NCBI GenBank assembly: GCA_024653405.1
Contig: JANLGB010000027.1
Coordinates: 1 to 16,356, forward strand
Length of the DNA: 16,356 nucleotides
Reading direction: 5' to 3'
DNA from: Candidatus Saccharicenans sp.
GTDB taxonomy: Bacteria > Acidobacteriota > Aminicenantia > Aminicenantales > Saccharicenantaceae
A program made the position numbers and the translations under genes. Shown piece after piece: positions 7,427-14,819 of the stretch. The notes beneath the pieces were generated by a model that made no database searches, was not told where the DNA came from, and worked only from the letters and a program-made list of their open reading frames with translations. Within the stretch, counting starts at the first letter, position 1; each line of letters begins with the position of its first letter.

Positions 7427-9315
7427 GAACCAACCTCTGTTTTGACTTGTCCGGTTTCTACAGCTTCATCATCAACCACCCGGTGGGAGTTTCCACCTGT
7501 CCACCAGAAAAATTTTCTGAGGTCAGAGAACATGTTGCGGTCGGCATAAACATTATCCCGGTTGAGGTCCTGGTAACCGCACAGCCAGGTCGGCACCGGG
7601 ACTTCAACTGTTCCGGCCGATTGCCTGAAAGCCCTGGCCAGAATGATTAGCGCCACAATTAACACCAGAATGATCAATGGAGAAACGGCGGCCAGCAATT
7701 GCTGACCAGCGAATATTTTCAAGTTGAACAAACTTCCTGAAAGATAACTCTGACCTGCGTCGGCCAGCATGAATCCCTGGCTGCGGCTCATACTCAGACC
7801 TATGAGCCTGACGTAAGCCATGGGCAAAAAGGCCTGGCTCAAGCAGACCAAAGCCAGGAAAATTCCGGCCCCCAACATGGGAGCGGGGACTTCTCTTACT
7901 TTCCTGTTTAATTTCCAGTTAGCCCCGGCCGAGGTAAAGGCCAGGCCAAAAAACTTGACGTAGCAGGCCAGGGTAAAAGCCGCGGTAAACAGGGCGATTA
8001 TGCCGCTCACCACCATGAGCAGGTTGTCCCGGCCGGCCAGAAAATTCCCGGAAATCATCAGCCACTTGCTGACAAACCCGCTCGAACCCGGCATGCCGGC
8101 AATGGAATAAGAAGCCAGGGCTACCAGAAGACCGGTGGCTGGCATGACCGCCAGCAGCCCGCCCAGCCGGTTAAGGTCTCTTGTCCCCGTGGAATAAAGG
8201 AGGTTCCCTCCGGTCAGGAAAAGCAGGCTCTTGAATATTCCATGGTTCAGGCTGTGATAAACAGCGCCCACAAAAATCACCAAGGCCAGCGACTGGCCAG
8301 CGGCCGTACCAGAACTGGCCGCCAGCAGGCTGCCGCCGAGAGCAAAGATGATGTAACCAACCTGGCCTATCGAACTATAGGCCAGCAATTTCAGGTATTC
8401 GCTCTGTTTTATGGCTTGAACCGTACCGATGAAAAGGGTGAGGGTTCCGGCTATTAAAAGCACCTTGCCCCACCCGGCCGGACTGAAATTGGCTGAGGTC
8501 CCATTCGACAGAAAGAAGAATACCCTGACGAGTCCGAAGACACCGGTTTTTTCCAGGATTCCAGCCAGCAGGGCGGAAACTGAAGGGTTAGCTGTAGAAT
8601 AAGTTTTAGGAATCCAGAGTTGCCCGAGGGGGAAAACTCCAGTCTTCAGCCCAAAGCCCAGAAGAAGCAGGGCAAAAAATAAAAGGCTCGGCAGCTGGCG
8701 GCCTTCAGCCAGTTTTTGCCCAATTTCCATAAGCGGCTCACCGAACTTATAGCCTTTAACCAAAAATGGTGCGCCGACGACCATCAACCAGGCGGCTTGC
8801 ATGAAAAGCAAGTAGACCAAAGCCGGTCTGGAAGATAGTTTAGCGGGGCGACCCCACCTAACCAGTAAATAAGAGGACCAGGCCATAATCTGCCAGGCCA
8901 CGGTGAAACCTGGCCCCAGGTCATCAACCGTCAGCAGCCCGACCAGTCCAGCGATAAACCAGGGGAAAACCAGGTAAAATTTCCAGTTAGAAACCGGGCG
9001 AACTTCCTGGTTAAAACCAGCCGAAAAAACGGTTGAACTCAGAGTAAGAACGGCCAGGAGCATCAGAAACAGGCTCGAAAGCCCGTCGATTAACACAGGA
9101 ATCTTCAACGCGCAAAAGTTTATTTCAAACTCCAACGGATGATGAAGCCGCCAGAGAACTTGAACCGCCAACCATATCAACAACAAAGAGCTCAGGGAGA
9201 CGAGCCCTGTGCCGCTCCACCTGGTAAGCCTGTCATTCTTCTTAAATATTAAAGATAGCAAAGACGAAACTACTAAAAGCAACAAGCTTAGCCAAAAAAT
9301 CCAGACCGGTGCCAT
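7423..9315 (-). CDS. hyfB: Hydrogenase membrane subunit, NuoL/Mrp-antiporter-like (HyfB/HycC-like)
   Basis: A 630-residue polytopic protein with about 14-16 membrane segments, of the family of proton-translocating complex I and Mrp antiporter subunits. The conserved core is visible: GLKTGVFPLGQLWIP with following PSVSALLAG, the YSSIGQVGYI segment, and HSLNHGIFKSLLFL with a buried Lys. The C-terminal soluble tail with WLCGYQDLNRDNVY resembles the tails of HycC/HyfB. It probably moves H+ or Na+ across the membrane coupled to electron flow to or from the NiFe site; the ion cannot be told from sequence. It is the only antiporter-like subunit here, against several in Hyf, Mbh and Mbx. It starts in a TGATG overlap with the protease gene, with GGGAG 8 bases upstream. 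Confidence 0.94.
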   Translation of the reverse strand: MAPVWIFWLSLLLLVVSSLLSLIFKKNDRLTRWSGTGLVSLSSLLLIWLAVQVLWRLHHPLEFEINFCALKIPVLIDGLSSLFLMLLAVLTLSSTVFSAGFNQEVRPVSNWKFYLVFPWFIAGLVGLLTVDDLGPGFTVAWQIMAWSSYLLVRWGRPAKLSSRPALVYLLFMQAAWLMVVGAPFLVKGYKFGEPLMEIGQKLAEGRQLPSLLFFALLLLGFGLKTGVFPLGQLWIPKTYSTANPSVSALLAGILEKTGVFGLVRVFFFLSNGTSANFSPAGWGKVLLIAGTLTLFIGTVQAIKQSEYLKLLAYSSIGQVGYIIFALGGSLLAASSGTAAGQSLALVIFVGAVYHSLNHGIFKSLLFLTGGNLLYSTGTRDLNRLGGLLAVMPATGLLVALASYSIAGMPGSSGFVSKWLMISGNFLAGRDNLLMVVSGIIALFTAAFTLACYVKFFGLAFTSAGANWKLNRKVREVPAPMLGAGIFLALVCLSQAFLPMAYVRLIGLSMSRSQGFMLADAGQSYLSGSLFNLKIFAGQQLLAAVSPLIILVLIVALIILARAFRQSAGTVEVPVPTWLCGYQDLNRDNVYADRNMFSDLRKFFWWTGGNSHRVVDDEAVETGQVKTEVGS

Positions 9316-9869
9316 CAGGTTTTCTCCCTTTTCTGAGCCTGGTTCTTTTTGCTTGGTTTTTTATTCCATTTATTTTCCGACGGGTTCATTTTTTCAGAAA
9401 GCAGGTCACTGACTAAAGTGAGCAATTCCTCAGCCGTCTGGAGAACAACTGGGCTCATTCCCCGGCCGAATTCCATGGTTTCAGGGACAACCCCAATGAT
9501 GAAAACTTTCTTGCCGGTTTCTTCAATCACCCGGGCCGTGAGCTTTAAAGACATTCGGTGGGTGGAAGCTATTTCACCAACCTCCTCAAATGCTTCGAAC
9601 GGACCAAAAATCAGAGAGCCCGGCGGGGCATCCACGATTACCGCATCGACAAAAATTACGTAATCAGCTTCTTTTCTGGAAATGGGAAAAGCAAAATTTT
9701 CTGGCACATCTTCGACCGTGAACAACTGGTCTTCTGGCCACAGCTTCTTCTCTTTCAATTTGTTTATGAAATAAGGCCCAAAGCCATCATCACCGCGCAG
9801 GGCATTACCGATGCCGGCAAAGATGGTCTTTTGACCAACAATTTCTTTCAACAGGTCAAAGGCTTCCAT
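9315..9869 (-). CDS. hycI: Hydrogenase maturation endopeptidase (HycI-like, peptidase family M52)
   Basis: A 184-residue protease that trims the C-terminus of the NiFe large subunit once nickel is inserted. The family signature GIGNALRGDDGFGP is at residues 19-32, and the other nickel-binding acidic and histidine positions are represented by VFVDAV and STHRMS. About 25 extra C-terminal residues, rich in Lys and Asn, extend past the usual end (E. coli HycI is about 156 residues). Its substrate is presumably the HycE-like subunit encoded two genes downstream, which has a 30-residue tail after DPCISCTDR. It lies between the electron-input genes and the membrane and catalytic genes, one base after the flavoprotein gene, with AGGAG about 11 bases upstream. 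No other maturation genes (hypA-F) are in the window. Confidence 0.94.
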   Translation of the reverse strand: MEAFDLLKEIVGQKTIFAGIGNALRGDDGFGPYFINKLKEKKLWPEDQLFTVEDVPENFAFPISRKEADYVIFVDAVIVDAPPGSLIFGPFEAFEEVGEIASTHRMSLKLTARVIEETGKKVFIIGVVPETMEFGRGMSPVVLQTAEELLTLVSDLLSEKMNPSENKWNKKPSKKNQAQKREKT

Positions 9870-9870
9870 G

Positions 9871-10713
9871 TTAAATCTGTTCTCCTAAGGTTTTAATCTG
9901 TTTGTAGGTATAAACCGGGCCATCCACACAAACCAGCGTCCGGCCGATGGCACAATGTTGACACTTGCCAAGGCCGCATTTCATGTGCCGCTCCAAAGTT
10001 GAATAGATGTGGTCTTCCTTTATGCCTTTTAATTTCAATTCTTTGATCACCGAATTAAACATGACCGGCGGCCCGCAGACAAAAGCCACCGTGTTATCGG
10101 CTGGAAGAGATAGCTTCTTGGCCACCAGCTGGTTGACAAAACCGACTTCCCCGCTCCAGTCCGGTTCCGGACGGTCTATGGTGAAGTAAGTTTCAAAATT
10201 TTCCGTTGCCTTCCACTCGCGGATAGACTCTTTGTACATCAAATCTCGGGAGCTTCTGGCGCCATACACCAATATTACCCGGCCAAACTCCGCCCGATGT
10301 TGCAGCACCTGGACGATAGAAGAGCGGAGCGGAATGAGACCTATCCCGCCAGCAACGTAAATGATGTTTTTTCCCTTAATTTCTTCAAAGGGGAAACCGT
10401 TACCGAAGGGTCCCCGCACTCCAATTTTATCTCCGGGTTGAAGCTCATGAAGAGCGGCGGTAACTTTGCCCACTCTCCGCACCGAGATGTGCTTGCGGTC
10501 ATTTTCCGGACTGAACGGCAAGGAAACAGCAAATTCGCCGGCTCCAAAGATGGTGCACATGATAAACTGACCGGAACGAATCTTAAAAGCTTGCTCGATT
10601 TCCGGTCGGTCAAAATTAAAATAAAAGGTTTTTACCTCGTCTATCTCATCCCTGATTTCGACCACGGTGGCCACTTCAGGCACAGTCACTATCGGTACCA
10701 AGCTCCCTTCCAT
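9871..10713 (-). CDS. FAD/NAD(P)/[2Fe-2S] oxidoreductase, sulfhydrogenase gamma (HydG/HyhG)- or AsrB-like
   Basis: A 280-residue ferredoxin-NADP reductase-fold protein like HydG of sulfhydrogenase, AsrB and the dihydroorotate dehydrogenase electron-transfer subunit. The FAD domain (about 1-110) has the FAVSLPFSP and GPFGNGFP stretches. The pyridine-nucleotide domain has VAGGIGLIPLR (120-130), GARSSRDLMY and CGPPVMF (213-219). A C-terminal [2Fe-2S] motif uses C246, C251, C254 and C262 (CGLGKCQHCAIG). It should exchange electrons between NAD(P)H and the iron-sulfur protein encoded just upstream. A longer reading frame opens at 10794, but it overlaps the upstream gene by 79 bases. The ATG at 10713 has GGAG 8 bases upstream and follows that gene's stop by 2 bases, so I use it. 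NAD and NADP specificity cannot be separated here. Confidence 0.92.
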   Translation of the reverse strand: MEGSLVPIVTVPEVATVVEIRDEIDEVKTFYFNFDRPEIEQAFKIRSGQFIMCTIFGAGEFAVSLPFSPENDRKHISVRRVGKVTAALHELQPGDKIGVRGPFGNGFPFEEIKGKNIIYVAGGIGLIPLRSSIVQVLQHRAEFGRVILVYGARSSRDLMYKESIREWKATENFETYFTIDRPEPDWSGEVGFVNQLVAKKLSLPADNTVAFVCGPPVMFNSVIKELKLKGIKEDHIYSTLERHMKCGLGKCQHCAIGRTLVCVDGPVYTYKQIKTLGEQI

Positions 10714-10715
10714 CT

Positions 10716-11774
10716 TTATTCTCCGGTTATTTCTCTCCTGATGTAGGTCACCACGTTGGGCAGACCGATATCTCCCGGACAAACCCTGGCACACCGTCCG
10801 CAGCCAACACAGCCGGGACGAAGATACTTCTTAGACTGGGAATAAGACAGCTTGCAGAAGAAGCGCTTGTTTCTCCTGTCTTCCACCGGTTTGCGGGGGT
10901 TATGGTCACCAGCCATCTTGGTATAACCTTCGAAGGAGCAGGAATCCCAGGTCCGCAGCCGGTCGGTGGCTCCATCGAGCCGGTTGACATCCTCAACGTT
11001 GAAGCAGGAACAGGTCGGGCAAACAAAAGAACAGGCTCCGCACTCAAAGCACTGATTACCGATGTATTCCCAGACTTCAGGTTTGATAAAGCCAGTGGTC
11101 AGGCGGTTGGTAGCTCGAGATATCCAAGCCTTGTTTTCAAGAGCAAAGGCGTCGAAAGAAGAAACTGATTCATCCACCACCTTCTTTTTAAGCTCCGCCG
11201 CTTCTTCTCCAGCTTTCTTGAGGCCAAGCTCCTCCGCTAAGCTCTGTCCTTTCTTAGAGCCAATTTCCACTAAGTAGCGGTCGCCCACCCGGGTTAAATC
11301 CAGGTCAAAACCTTCCCTGGCCGAGGGGCCACTATCTGTGCAAACACAAAAACACTGAGGAAAGGGGCGGACGCAGGTGTTGGAAATCAAGAAAAGTTTT
11401 TTCCGGTGTTCAAGGTAGACTTCATCCACAAACTCCTGGCCGAGGAAAAAGCGGTCCAGGCAAAGAATTCCGGTAAGGTCGCAAGACCGCAGTCCGACCA
11501 GAGCCTTGGGTTTCAAGTGACTGACTCTGCCCAGCACCACCTTTTTCGACTGGCGGTCATAGCGGTATTTCAGTATTTCCTCATAATGGGGGAAAAGGAT
11601 GTATTTCGGCGGATTGTAAGGTATCGGCGCTTTAAGGTCGAGCTGCTGGGGATGAGATAGCCGGTCAAAGATGATCTCCCCGGAAACTTCGTCCCGGCGC
11701 GGGCCAAAAAGCTCGTAGCTTTCAGTGAGTTTTTTCACCAAATTATCTAATTGATGTCGTTCCAGCCAGTACAT
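10716..11774 (-). CDS. Two-[4Fe-4S] electron-transfer protein, sulfhydrogenase beta (HydB/HyhB)- or AsrA-like
   Basis: A 352-residue iron-sulfur protein of the family containing sulfhydrogenase beta and anaerobic sulfite reductase subunit A. The N-terminal part has the family's conserved LRSCDLTGI segment near 95-103 and a Cys-rich NTCVRPFPQCFCVC stretch (132-145). Two ferredoxin-like motifs follow: CFECGACSFVCPTCSC (C242, C245, C248, C252, plus C255 and C257) and CVGCGRCARVCP (C322, C325, C328, C332). It partners the flavoprotein encoded 2 bases downstream; in sulfhydrogenase and Asr the same pair moves electrons between NAD(P)H and a catalytic subunit. No AsrC or soluble HydA/HydD-type hydrogenase gene is present, so the catalytic partner here should be the group 4 hydrogenase or the Mo protein. 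It starts 3 bases after the Mo-protein stop, with a GGGGGG site inside that gene's end. Confidence 0.92.
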   Translation of the reverse strand: MYWLERHQLDNLVKKLTESYELFGPRRDEVSGEIIFDRLSHPQQLDLKAPIPYNPPKYILFPHYEEILKYRYDRQSKKVVLGRVSHLKPKALVGLRSCDLTGILCLDRFFLGQEFVDEVYLEHRKKLFLISNTCVRPFPQCFCVCTDSGPSAREGFDLDLTRVGDRYLVEIGSKKGQSLAEELGLKKAGEEAAELKKKVVDESVSSFDAFALENKAWISRATNRLTTGFIKPEVWEYIGNQCFECGACSFVCPTCSCFNVEDVNRLDGATDRLRTWDSCSFEGYTKMAGDHNPRKPVEDRRNKRFFCKLSYSQSKKYLRPGCVGCGRCARVCPGDIGLPNVVTYIRREITGE

Positions 11775-11777
11775 CTT

Positions 11778-13796
11778 TTACCCCCCTTTCTCCAGCCGCA
11801 CTGGCAGGAAGAATTCTTCGTTTTTCTCCAGCTCTGCAGCCTGACGAAGCAGAAACTCAGGAATCATCTCTTCAATAAAATAAGGAATATAAAGTTGGCC
11901 CGGAAGAACATCTGGTGAAATCCTGGCCGCCAGGGTCATCTCCGCTGATTCGGAAACTATTCGCACCGGCTGTTTTTCTCGCAGTTGCAGGCGAAGGGCA
12001 TCCTCCTCTGAGACTTCTACGAAACCTTTGGGATATAGAAGAAGAAGAGCATTGTATTCCCTTTTTGGAATGAAAGTCCTCTTCATCAACGAATTCTGGT
12101 GCCAGAAATAATTGCTGCGGCCAACGGTTAATCTAAAGGGGAAGTTAGCTTTTTCTTCGGCAATCGACTGAGCTTGAGGCCGCACGTTCTCCTCGAGCAC
12201 AAACCGAAATTTACTACCTGCTTCAGGCAGCTGAAGGTAATCAGTCCCCTGCGGATGTTTTTCATCACAGGGCCACTTGATTCCAAGGTGAGATTCAAGC
12301 TGGCGGTAAGTCAGCTTCGAATACTGGGGTACTACCTTAGCTATTTCCGAGAATATCTCTTCGGCTGACTGATATTTCCAGTCATGGCCCAAAGCCCGGG
12401 CCAGCTCAGTCAGGTTTTTCCAGAGTGGCCTGACTTCGGGGGGCGGGTCAACTTTCTTTCGGCTTAGTTGCACTCGCCGTTCAGCGTTAGTAAAGGTGCC
12501 TTCGGCTTCAGCATAACTTGGCCTGGGAATTATCACCTGAGCCAGGCTGGCAAAATTATTGTGGTAAGCGCCAAAATAGACGACCAGTTCCAGTTCTTTA
12601 ATACGGTTTACGTTCCTGATTATTTCCTCATCGTGGTCTACAACCACTAAAGCTCGCAACGATTCATTTTCAGTAAGGCAGACACTCACGCTTTGACCCT
12701 GCTTCCGGCTTAGTGGGGTCTGCCAGAGTTCTTCAAGTTTCTGGATGTTCTTTTCCTCAGAAGCGACTAAGTACCCTGGCAGAAACGCCGGGGAAAGTCC
12801 CAGGTCATAGCTTCCGAGCAGATTGCTGATTCCAGTAACCGGGATTATTCCGCCTTCGTTCTGCCCCAGTTTGCCGCTAAGAAGCATCAGGTTGAACAAA
12901 GCGGCCATGGTCCGCTGGCCCAGGCTCTGGACTCCTGTCGGATAAAAAGCATAGGTCAACTTCGACTGATAAAATTTCTGAGCGACTTCCGTCAGAATTT
13001 CCCGAGAGAGGCCGGTCCTGGCCACCACTTCTCCGAGGTCTACCTGATCGAGCTTTTTGAAGAAAGCCTGGAAATTTTCAGTGTGCTTTTCCAGATAGTC
13101 GGCTTTAATCTTTTTCTCTTCATAAAGTATCCTGGTGAGGCCTTCGAAAACTAAGAAGAAAGTTCCGGGCGCTGGTCTCAGATGTACCTGACTCAACCTG
13201 GCCATCTGAGTTTTCCGAGGCGAAACAGTGACCACCAACGCCCCGGCTCTTCTGGCCCGGTGAATTTCACTGGCGATAATCGGGTTTTGCTTGGTTAGGT
13301 CACCGCCGGCCACCAGGATGAAATCAGCCTGTTTCAGCCTGGCTAACGAGCCGGTAGCTGCCGGCCAGCTACCCCCTGAAAGCAGCACCCGGGCACTTGC
13401 CTCCTGTCCGGCATCAGAAGCTAAGCTTAAGTTGTTGCTCTTCATCACCGCCCGGGCCAACTTGCCGAACAGGTAGTTGTCTTCGTTGGAAGCTCTGGGA
13501 GAAGCCAGGAAGGCGATCTCCTCGCCTTTAATCTTCTTCAGCTTTTCTGTCACATAATCAAGGGCCTGGGCCAGCGATACCTGTTGCAGCTCACCGTTTT
13601 TCCGGATAAAAGCAGTGGTGATCCTTTCTTCGGTTTGTAAAAGTTCGTGAAGATGCCAGCCGCGCACGCATAACCGGCCCTGGCTGAGCGGATGCCCGGG
13701 CAGAGGATAGACTCCCCGGACCCGACCTTCTTCTACCTGGAGAAGATGACCGCAACCGGTTCCGCAGAAATTGCAGACGCCTCTATGATAGGACAC
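11778..13796 (-). CDS. FdhF-family molybdopterin oxidoreductase lacking formate-dehydrogenase catalytic residues
   Basis: A 672-residue member of the bis-MGD Mo/W oxidoreductase family, clearly related to formate dehydrogenase H along its length. The N-terminal [4Fe-4S] motif is intact (C8, C11, C15, C43), and the family-like segments AEGTFTNAERRVQ, GIKWPC and LTVGRSNYFWH of the pterin-binding C-terminal domain are present. Where E. coli FdhF has Sec140-His141, the region SLASDAGQEAS (124-134) has no Sec, Cys or His. The Arg of FdhF's PVRGQNN (Arg333) is Thr321 in PVTGISN, and the Lys after the cluster (LCLKG) is Arg45. Formate oxidation by the known mechanism is therefore unlikely. It may be an electron conduit, like the NuoG Mo-like domain, or act on another substrate. 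The start is GTG with GGGGAG upstream. It is the first gene of the hydrogenase unit. Confidence 0.9.
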   Translation of the reverse strand: MSYHRGVCNFCGTGCGHLLQVEEGRVRGVYPLPGHPLSQGRLCVRGWHLHELLQTEERITTAFIRKNGELQQVSLAQALDYVTEKLKKIKGEEIAFLASPRASNEDNYLFGKLARAVMKSNNLSLASDAGQEASARVLLSGGSWPAATGSLARLKQADFILVAGGDLTKQNPIIASEIHRARRAGALVVTVSPRKTQMARLSQVHLRPAPGTFFLVFEGLTRILYEEKKIKADYLEKHTENFQAFFKKLDQVDLGEVVARTGLSREILTEVAQKFYQSKLTYAFYPTGVQSLGQRTMAALFNLMLLSGKLGQNEGGIIPVTGISNLLGSYDLGLSPAFLPGYLVASEEKNIQKLEELWQTPLSRKQGQSVSVCLTENESLRALVVVDHDEEIIRNVNRIKELELVVYFGAYHNNFASLAQVIIPRPSYAEAEGTFTNAERRVQLSRKKVDPPPEVRPLWKNLTELARALGHDWKYQSAEEIFSEIAKVVPQYSKLTYRQLESHLGIKWPCDEKHPQGTDYLQLPEAGSKFRFVLEENVRPQAQSIAEEKANFPFRLTVGRSNYFWHQNSLMKRTFIPKREYNALLLLYPKGFVEVSEEDALRLQLREKQPVRIVSESAEMTLAARISPDVLPGQLYIPYFIEEMIPEFLLRQAAELEKNEEFFLPVRLEKGG

Positions 13797-13861
13797 TTCT
13801 CTCTCCCCAATTTTTCCCTTTCGGAGAAGTTAAATTTTTTCTCCCCCGAGGATTAGAATGA

Positions 13862-13890
13862 AAAATACCAGAAAAAATCCTCATTGTAAA
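13862..13890 (-). promoter_or_regulatory. Candidate promoter of the hydrogenase operon
   Basis: On the minus strand TTTACA (13885-13890) is followed after 17 bases by TATTTT (13862-13867). The start point would be near 13855, giving a leader of about 58 bases before the GTG at 13796. The match to sigma70 hexamers is moderate. A 7-bp inverted repeat, GAGGATT (13848-13854) and AATCCTC (13876-13882), brackets the -10 element and could be an operator or coincidence. The stop of the upstream 164-residue gene lies only about 6 bases above the -35, so read-through from that gene is also possible. Confidence 0.35.
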
Positions 13891-13895
13891 CAGTT

Positions 13896-14390
13896 TCAAT
13901 CGGTCCTGGAAATCAGAATTTTTAAAAGATAGCTAATGTTAAAAAGCGTTGAGAGCCCGCCCAGAAATCTTTCCTTAATCATGCCTTTGGGCAGCTCATC
14001 CACGATGCTTTTTATCTCGGAAAGCGATGATTGAAGCTGTCCGAAATATTCCTGAATTTTTTCTCCCTGGGACGAACCTCTGAAGGATTCAAGCAAGCCA
14101 GCGGCGGCTTCCGGTTGTTCAAAAGCCCGCCTGAAAAATTCTTTAACTTCTTCCGGAAAATTGCCCAGAGCTTTTTCCAGCAGGCAAAACCGGGTCAGCC
14201 GGTAACCCAGCCGCACCTCTTCCAGATCCCTTTGAACAAATTTTTCCGGGTAGCGTTCGAAATAGGCCTGGCCCAGTGCTACCATCTCCTTGGCCCCCAG
14301 CGGGAATTGCCCACCCAGTGGCCGCACCGCCTCGAAAAAATCATCCGGCTGGGAGTGGAGACGAAAAAGTTCAGCCAGGGAATCTGCCAT
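13896..14390 (-). CDS. Conserved-looking protein of unknown function, helical
   Basis: A 164-residue protein that I do not recognise. It looks almost wholly alpha-helical and soluble for most of its length, with an acidic N-terminal half, a middle segment rich in Leu, Phe and charged residues, and a more hydrophobic end (about 143-160, GGLSTLFNISYLLKIL) that could pack against a membrane or partner. It has one Cys and no metal-binding or nucleotide-binding motif that I can see. It lies 30 bases after the stand-alone receiver gene and 99 bases before the Mo-protein gene. It may be the receiver's output partner or a hydrogenase accessory factor; neither is supported beyond position. Codon choice and length look like those of real genes here; the opposite-strand frame across it also spans its neighbour and is a shadow. 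Confidence 0.75.
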   Translation of the reverse strand: MADSLAELFRLHSQPDDFFEAVRPLGGQFPLGAKEMVALGQAYFERYPEKFVQRDLEEVRLGYRLTRFCLLEKALGNFPEEVKEFFRRAFEQPEAAAGLLESFRGSSQGEKIQEYFGQLQSSLSEIKSIVDELPKGMIKERFLGGLSTLFNISYLLKILISRTD

Positions 14391-14420
14391 GTTCAGGGCT
14401 TCCAGGGGAGCGGGCAGAAA

Positions 14421-14798
14421 TCAGGCTTTCTTTCGGTGCTTTTCCAGGACATTCAGCAAGAGGTCAAAATTGACCGGCTTCTGGAACACGCCGTTAAATC
14501 CGAGCTCATCCAGACCAATGGTCCTGGCCGTGGCCTCACCGATGGTGCTCAACAGGAAGACCGGAAGTTCCGGGCGCTCTTTCTTGATGACGCCGGCCAC
14601 CTTAGCTCCGGCATCGATATCTTCCATCATCATGTCACAGAGGACGAGTTCCGGGTCCACCTGCCGGAAAAGTTCCAGCCCTTCCTTCCCGCTGAGAGCG
14701 GTGTAAACTTCGTAACCCTTGGCTTCCAGGATGGCCTTGACTGAAACGCAGATGGCCGGGTCGTCATCTATCACCAGGACTTTGGTTTTATCTGACAT
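14421..14798 (-). CDS. Stand-alone response-regulator receiver protein
   Basis: A 125-residue single-domain receiver with D11-D13, phospho-acceptor D55 in LVLCDMMME, S85 in the switch position and K107 in FQKPV. There is no output domain. It shares the MME..DAG-type loop after the acceptor Asp with the other stand-alone receiver at 3299-3706 (MMETDTAG there, MMEDIDAG here), so the two may be recognised by the same kinase. The ATG has an excellent AGGAGG site 6 bases upstream, the strongest in the window. It heads a short unit with the 164-residue unknown gene. Its kinase is not adjacent; the kinases at 246-3275 are the nearest candidates. Confidence 0.92.
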   Translation of the reverse strand: MSDKTKVLVIDDDPAICVSVKAILEAKGYEVYTALSGKEGLELFRQVDPELVLCDMMMEDIDAGAKVAGVIKKERPELPVFLLSTIGEATARTIGLDELGFNGVFQKPVNFDLLLNVLEKHRKKA

Positions 14799-14819
14799 CG
14801 GTTCCTCCTGAAATTATTA

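Noticed and set aside
3708..9315. Respiratory complex I
   Set aside because: The large subunit has both CxxC pairs of a NiFe site plus a cleavable tail and a maturation protease, and most Nuo membrane subunits are missing.
9871..10794. A longer flavoprotein start at 10794
   Set aside because: The extra 27 residues lie wholly within the upstream iron-sulfur gene or its stop region and look unlike the family; the ATG at 10713 has a well-placed GGAG.
11778..13796. Calling the Mo protein a formate dehydrogenase and the operon formate hydrogenlyase
   Set aside because: The Sec/Cys, His and Arg needed for formate chemistry are absent, so homology alone does not justify the functional name.
14031..14744. 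A 237-codon plus-strand frame, the longest on that strand
   Set aside because: It runs antisense across both the receiver gene and the 164-residue gene, has no recognisable domain, and the receiver on the other strand has a complete motif set and an excellent ribosome site.
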